Shown here piece after piece: positions 61,591 through 64,000 of a DNA stretch of 64,000 nt. This DNA is from Nesterenkonia muleiensis (GTDB taxonomy: Bacteria > Actinomycetota > Actinomycetes > Actinomycetales > Micrococcaceae): the NCBI RefSeq assembly GCF_003600155.1, contig NZ_QWLD01000011.1, positions 1 through 64,000 of the forward strand, written 5' to 3'. A program made the translations under genes and the position numbers. Each line of letters begins with the position of its first letter. The first letter of the stretch is position 1. The notes below the pieces were generated by a model, which saw only the letters and a list, made by a program, of their open reading frames with translations, searched no databases and was not told the DNA's origin.

Positions 61591-62109
61591 TCAGACCTCT
61601 CTGATGAAGAAGGGGAACGTGGAGTGCTTGTTCGGCACCTGAAGGACGAAGTCACGGTCCGGATCGCGGACGAAGCCCTCCGATTCGTACAGGGCATGCG
61701 CAGCGGTCATCGACGTGAGACTGCACAGGGACACCGCCCGGATCTCCGGGCGCGCGGTGGCTTCAGCGACAATGTGGCGCACCAGCGTGCGGGCGATCCC
61801 GCGGCCCTGATACTCCGGGGCCACTGCCAGCATCCGGAACTCCATCTCCCCGGGGCGGGAGACCTCGGCGAAGGGCTGGTGGTAGTCGGTCACCGTCACC
61901 GAGCCGACGACCACGCCGTCCACCTCGGCCACCAAGATTCTGGCCAGCTGGGCCCGCTCGGCGACTTCGGTCAGATGGTGCACATAGGAGTCCTCAGGCC
62001 CCAGGTGCCCGCCGTCCACATAGGAAGAAACGGTGAGCTCCTCGATCCGGGAGTAGTCACCGGGGTGGGTTTCGCGCACCAGAGCGGTGCCCTGCGTCGT
62101 CGTGCTCAT
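61591..62109 (-). CDS. GNAT-family N-acetyltransferase
   Basis: A 172-residue acetyltransferase of the GNAT fold. The acetyl-CoA-binding motif A is RMLAVAPEYQGRGIARTLVR, in the usual place after the LARILVAEVDGVVVGSVTV strands. The acceptor (amine, amino acid or small antibiotic) is unknown. It precedes the phosphatase gene by 8 bp on the same strand. Confidence 0.93.
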   Translation of the reverse strand: MSTTTQGTALVRETHPGDYSRIEELTVSSYVDGGHLGPEDSYVHHLTEVAERAQLARILVAEVDGVVVGSVTVTDYHQPFAEVSRPGEMEFRMLAVAPEYQGRGIARTLVRHIVAEATARPEIRAVSLCSLTSMTAAHALYESEGFVRDPDRDFVLQVPNKHSTFPFFIREV

Positions 62110-62237
62110 AGGTCCCCTATCTTTTCACATCTCAGGCACGCTCCACCTCCTAGGCCCCCAGCCGCGAGCGCCGGGGTATCCTTGCTCAAGCCGAGGCACC
62201 GGTTACGTTGAAACACCGTCTGCAAGGAGACTGAACG

Positions 62238-63083
62238 ATGGGCATCGAGTTTCAAAACGTCAACAAGACCTATCCCGACGGCACCGTGGCCGTCGATCAG
62301 TTCAGCCTGCATGTGCCCTCGCATACCTCGACGGTGCTGCTGGGCTCCTCCGGCTGCGGCAAGACCACCCTGCTGCGGATGGTCAACCGGATGGTGGATC
62401 CCAGCTCCGGCGCCGTGCTGATCGACGATGAGGACGTGGCCGGTGTGGAGCCGGTGGCCCTGCGCCGGCGCATCGGCTATGTGATGCAGAACTCCGGGCT
62501 TCTCCCCCACCGGCGGGTCATCGACAACATCGCCACCGTCTCCCGGCTCAACGGTGTGGCCAAGGCCGCAGCGCACCGCCGCGCCCATGAGCTGATGGAG
62601 ACCGTCGGCCTGGACTCCGCCTTGGCACAGCGTTACCCCGGACAGCTCTCCGGCGGGCAGCAGCAGCGAGTGGGGGTAGCCCGCGGCCTGGCCGCAGATC
62701 CCAACATCCTGCTGATGGACGAGCCATTCGGCGCCGTAGACCCCCTGGTCCGGCTGGAGCTGCAGCGGGAGCTGACCCGCATTCAGAGCGAGCTGCACAA
62801 GACCATCATCTTCGTCACTCACGACATCGACGAGGCTCTCACCCTGGGCGATCAGATCGTGGTGCTGAAGAAGGGCGGAGAGGTCGCCCAGATCGGCACC
62901 CCGCAGCAGATCGTGGAATCTCCGGCTGATGACTTCGTGGCCCAGTTCCTGGGGCTGGATTCTGCGCGCAGAACGTTGAGCGCCGCACCGCGGGACGACG
63001 GCGGCTGGTTCGTCAGCGACGCACAGGGCCGGCCCCTGGGTGTGGTGGACTCCCTGCCCCAGCACCCTGGTCAGAACGCCTAG
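62238..63083 (+). CDS. Osmoprotectant ABC transporter ATPase (OpuC-like)
   Basis: A 281-residue ATPase. AAGGAGAC lies before the ATG. Walker A is LLGSSGCGKTTLLRM, the signature LSGGQQQRVGVARGLA, and Walker B NILLMDEPFGAVDPL. Unlike the ProV at 20998 it has no CBS pair, only ~40 residues after the ATPase core (DSARRTLSAAPRDDGGWFVS). With two permease genes following, the arrangement is that of OpuB/OpuC systems for choline, betaine or carnitine. It gives the genome a second import route for compatible solutes. Confidence 0.93.
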   Translation: MGIEFQNVNKTYPDGTVAVDQFSLHVPSHTSTVLLGSSGCGKTTLLRMVNRMVDPSSGAVLIDDEDVAGVEPVALRRRIGYVMQNSGLLPHRRVIDNIATVSRLNGVAKAAAHRRAHELMETVGLDSALAQRYPGQLSGGQQQRVGVARGLAADPNILLMDEPFGAVDPLVRLELQRELTRIQSELHKTIIFVTHDIDEALTLGDQIVVLKKGGEVAQIGTPQQIVESPADDFVAQFLGLDSARRTLSAAPRDDGGWFVSDAQGRPLGVVDSLPQHPGQNA

Positions 63084-63096
63084 TTCGGCTGCCGTC

Positions 63097-63738
63097 ATGG
63101 CCTGGATTCTCGATCACCTCCCCCGGATTCTGGAGCTGAGCCTTGCCCACCTGCTGCTCGCCGCTCCGGCGATCGCCGCGGCGTTCCTGGTCGCTGTTCC
63201 CATCGCCTGGGCAGCCAACCGGGTGCGCCCGCTGCGCGAGATAGTCGTCTCCGGCACCGGCCTGCTCTATGCGGTGCCGTCCTTGCCGCTGTTCATCGTG
63301 CTGCCGATCATCCTGGGCACCGGGGTCCGGGACACGCTCAACGTGATCGTCGCCCTGACCATCTTCGGCCTGGCCCTGATGGTCCGTTCCGCGGCCGACG
63401 CGCTGGACTCCGTGGACGGCGGGGTCCGCCTGGCCTCCACAGCGGTCGGCTATTCTGCGGCACTGCGCTTCTTCACCGTGGAGCTCCCCCTGGCCGGACC
63501 CGCGCTGCTGGCCGGCCTGAGGGTGGTGTCGGTGAGCACCATCTCCCTGGTCTCGGTCAGTGCGGTGCTGGGGGTGCAGTCGCTGGGTTCGCTGTTCACC
63601 GACGGGTTCGAGCGCGGGATCGTTCCCTCGATCGTGGCCGGAATCGCCTTCACCGCTGTGCTGGCGTTACTGCTGGACCTGCTGCTGGTGGCCGCGGGCC
63701 GGCTCACTATGCCCTGGGTGAAGGGGGGCCGCCGGTGA
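63097..63738 (+). CDS. Osmoprotectant ABC permease (OpuCB-like)
   Basis: A 213-residue permease with five to six membrane segments starting at the ATG at 63097. The transport-protein contact loop is STAVGYSAALRFFTVELPLA, and VSVSTISLVSVSAVLGVQSL follows as in OpuBB/OpuCB proteins. Its stop overlaps the next permease start by GTGA (63735-63738), so the pair is coupled. Confidence 0.92.
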   Translation: MAWILDHLPRILELSLAHLLLAAPAIAAAFLVAVPIAWAANRVRPLREIVVSGTGLLYAVPSLPLFIVLPIILGTGVRDTLNVIVALTIFGLALMVRSAADALDSVDGGVRLASTAVGYSAALRFFTVELPLAGPALLAGLRVVSVSTISLVSVSAVLGVQSLGSLFTDGFERGIVPSIVAGIAFTAVLALLLDLLLVAAGRLTMPWVKGGRR

Positions 63739-64000
63739 ACCATGTGATCGATGCCTTCGAGCTGCTGGCAGACCCTGATGCCTGGGGCGGGCCCGGCGGG
63801 TTCGGGGCTCGTACGCTGGAGCACCTCTGGTACACCGCTTTGGCCTTGCTGATCTCGGCGGTGATCGCGCTTCCTGCCGGGCTGGTCATCGGGCACACCG
63901 GACGCGGCCGGGCCCTGGCGGTCATCAGCACCGGTATGGTCCGCGCACTGCCCACCCTGGGGCTGATCACTCTGGCTGCGCTGTTCCTGGGCATCGGGCT
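63735..64000 (+). CDS. Second osmoprotectant ABC permease, truncated by the window
   Basis: Starts with GTG at 63735 overlapping the previous stop and is open to the end of the window (about 88 codons). The N-terminus has a TLEHLWYTALALLISAVIAL then PAGLVIGHTGRGRALAV segment and the motif VRALPTLGLITLAALFLGIG, typical of OpuBD/OpuCD permeases. A substrate-binding protein gene is expected just beyond the right edge. Confidence 0.9.
   Translation, partial: MNHVIDAFELLADPDAWGGPGGFGARTLEHLWYTALALLISAVIALPAGLVIGHTGRGRALAVISTGMVRALPTLGLITLAALFLGIG

Overview
The window is high-GC actinobacterial chromosome, most likely from the order Micrococcales. It carries a RamB-type regulator, paired guaB and guaB-like genes, groES-groEL under HrcA/CIRCE control, a PucR/CdaR regulator and an LAxTG cell-wall sorting signal. 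Secreted proteins are very rich in Asp and Glu, and two separate glycine-betaine-type ABC importers are present. A salt-tolerant genus such as Nesterenkonia would fit, but this is inferred from composition and gene content, not proven. No CRISPR array, prophage or intact insertion sequence was found.

Layout. 0.1-9 kb: accessory-looking region of small oxidoreductase loci, each with a divergent regulator (AraC with NmrA-like and MDR reductases; TetR with an SDR and a SnoaL-like protein), then a glutaminase-STAS protein, an inositol-phosphatase-like enzyme and a DUF4143 ATPase preceded by 23-bp-phased repeats. 9-19 kb: DUF368 lipid-carrier translocase candidate, fused 5-oxoprolinase subunits B and C, an MFS transporter, an alcohol dehydrogenase/NCS2-type permease operon with a divergent GAF-PucR regulator, and RamB. 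19-24 kb: CitMHS citrate transporter and a complete ProVWX-type importer. 24-27 kb: isocitrate lyase followed by a strongly reduced, catalytically empty malate synthase A relative. 27-31 kb: secreted thermonuclease-like protein, SRP RNA, a tyrosine phosphatase, tRNA-Ser(GGA) and a NUDIX-alpha/beta-hydrolase fusion. 31-42 kb: a giant wall-anchored nucleotidase/nuclease, a two-repeat surface protein, two IMP dehydrogenase family genes, and an extracytoplasmic rhodanese with a YeeE/YedE sulfur permease.

42-57 kb is the most interesting part: a carboxylate-uptake and oxidation cluster of unknown substrate. It has a FadR-type repressor, a tripartite TRAP transporter, two SDRs, two tandem-PPC(DUF296) proteins, a PucR-type regulator, a large FAD/Fe-S 2-hydroxyacid dehydrogenase, a thiolase lacking the usual second cysteine, and an acyl-CoA ligase. 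The same 13-bp palindrome, matching the FadR-family TGGT-N3-ACCA consensus, lies in the TRAP promoter (42685-42699) and upstream of the second PPC gene (54776-54788), suggesting one regulon spans both arms.

57-64 kb: groES-groEL behind two CIRCE operators, a frameshifted DUF559 gene, a CPBP protease-like membrane protein, a low-molecular-weight phosphatase, a GNAT acetyltransferase, and the start of a second, OpuC-type osmoprotectant importer that runs off the end.
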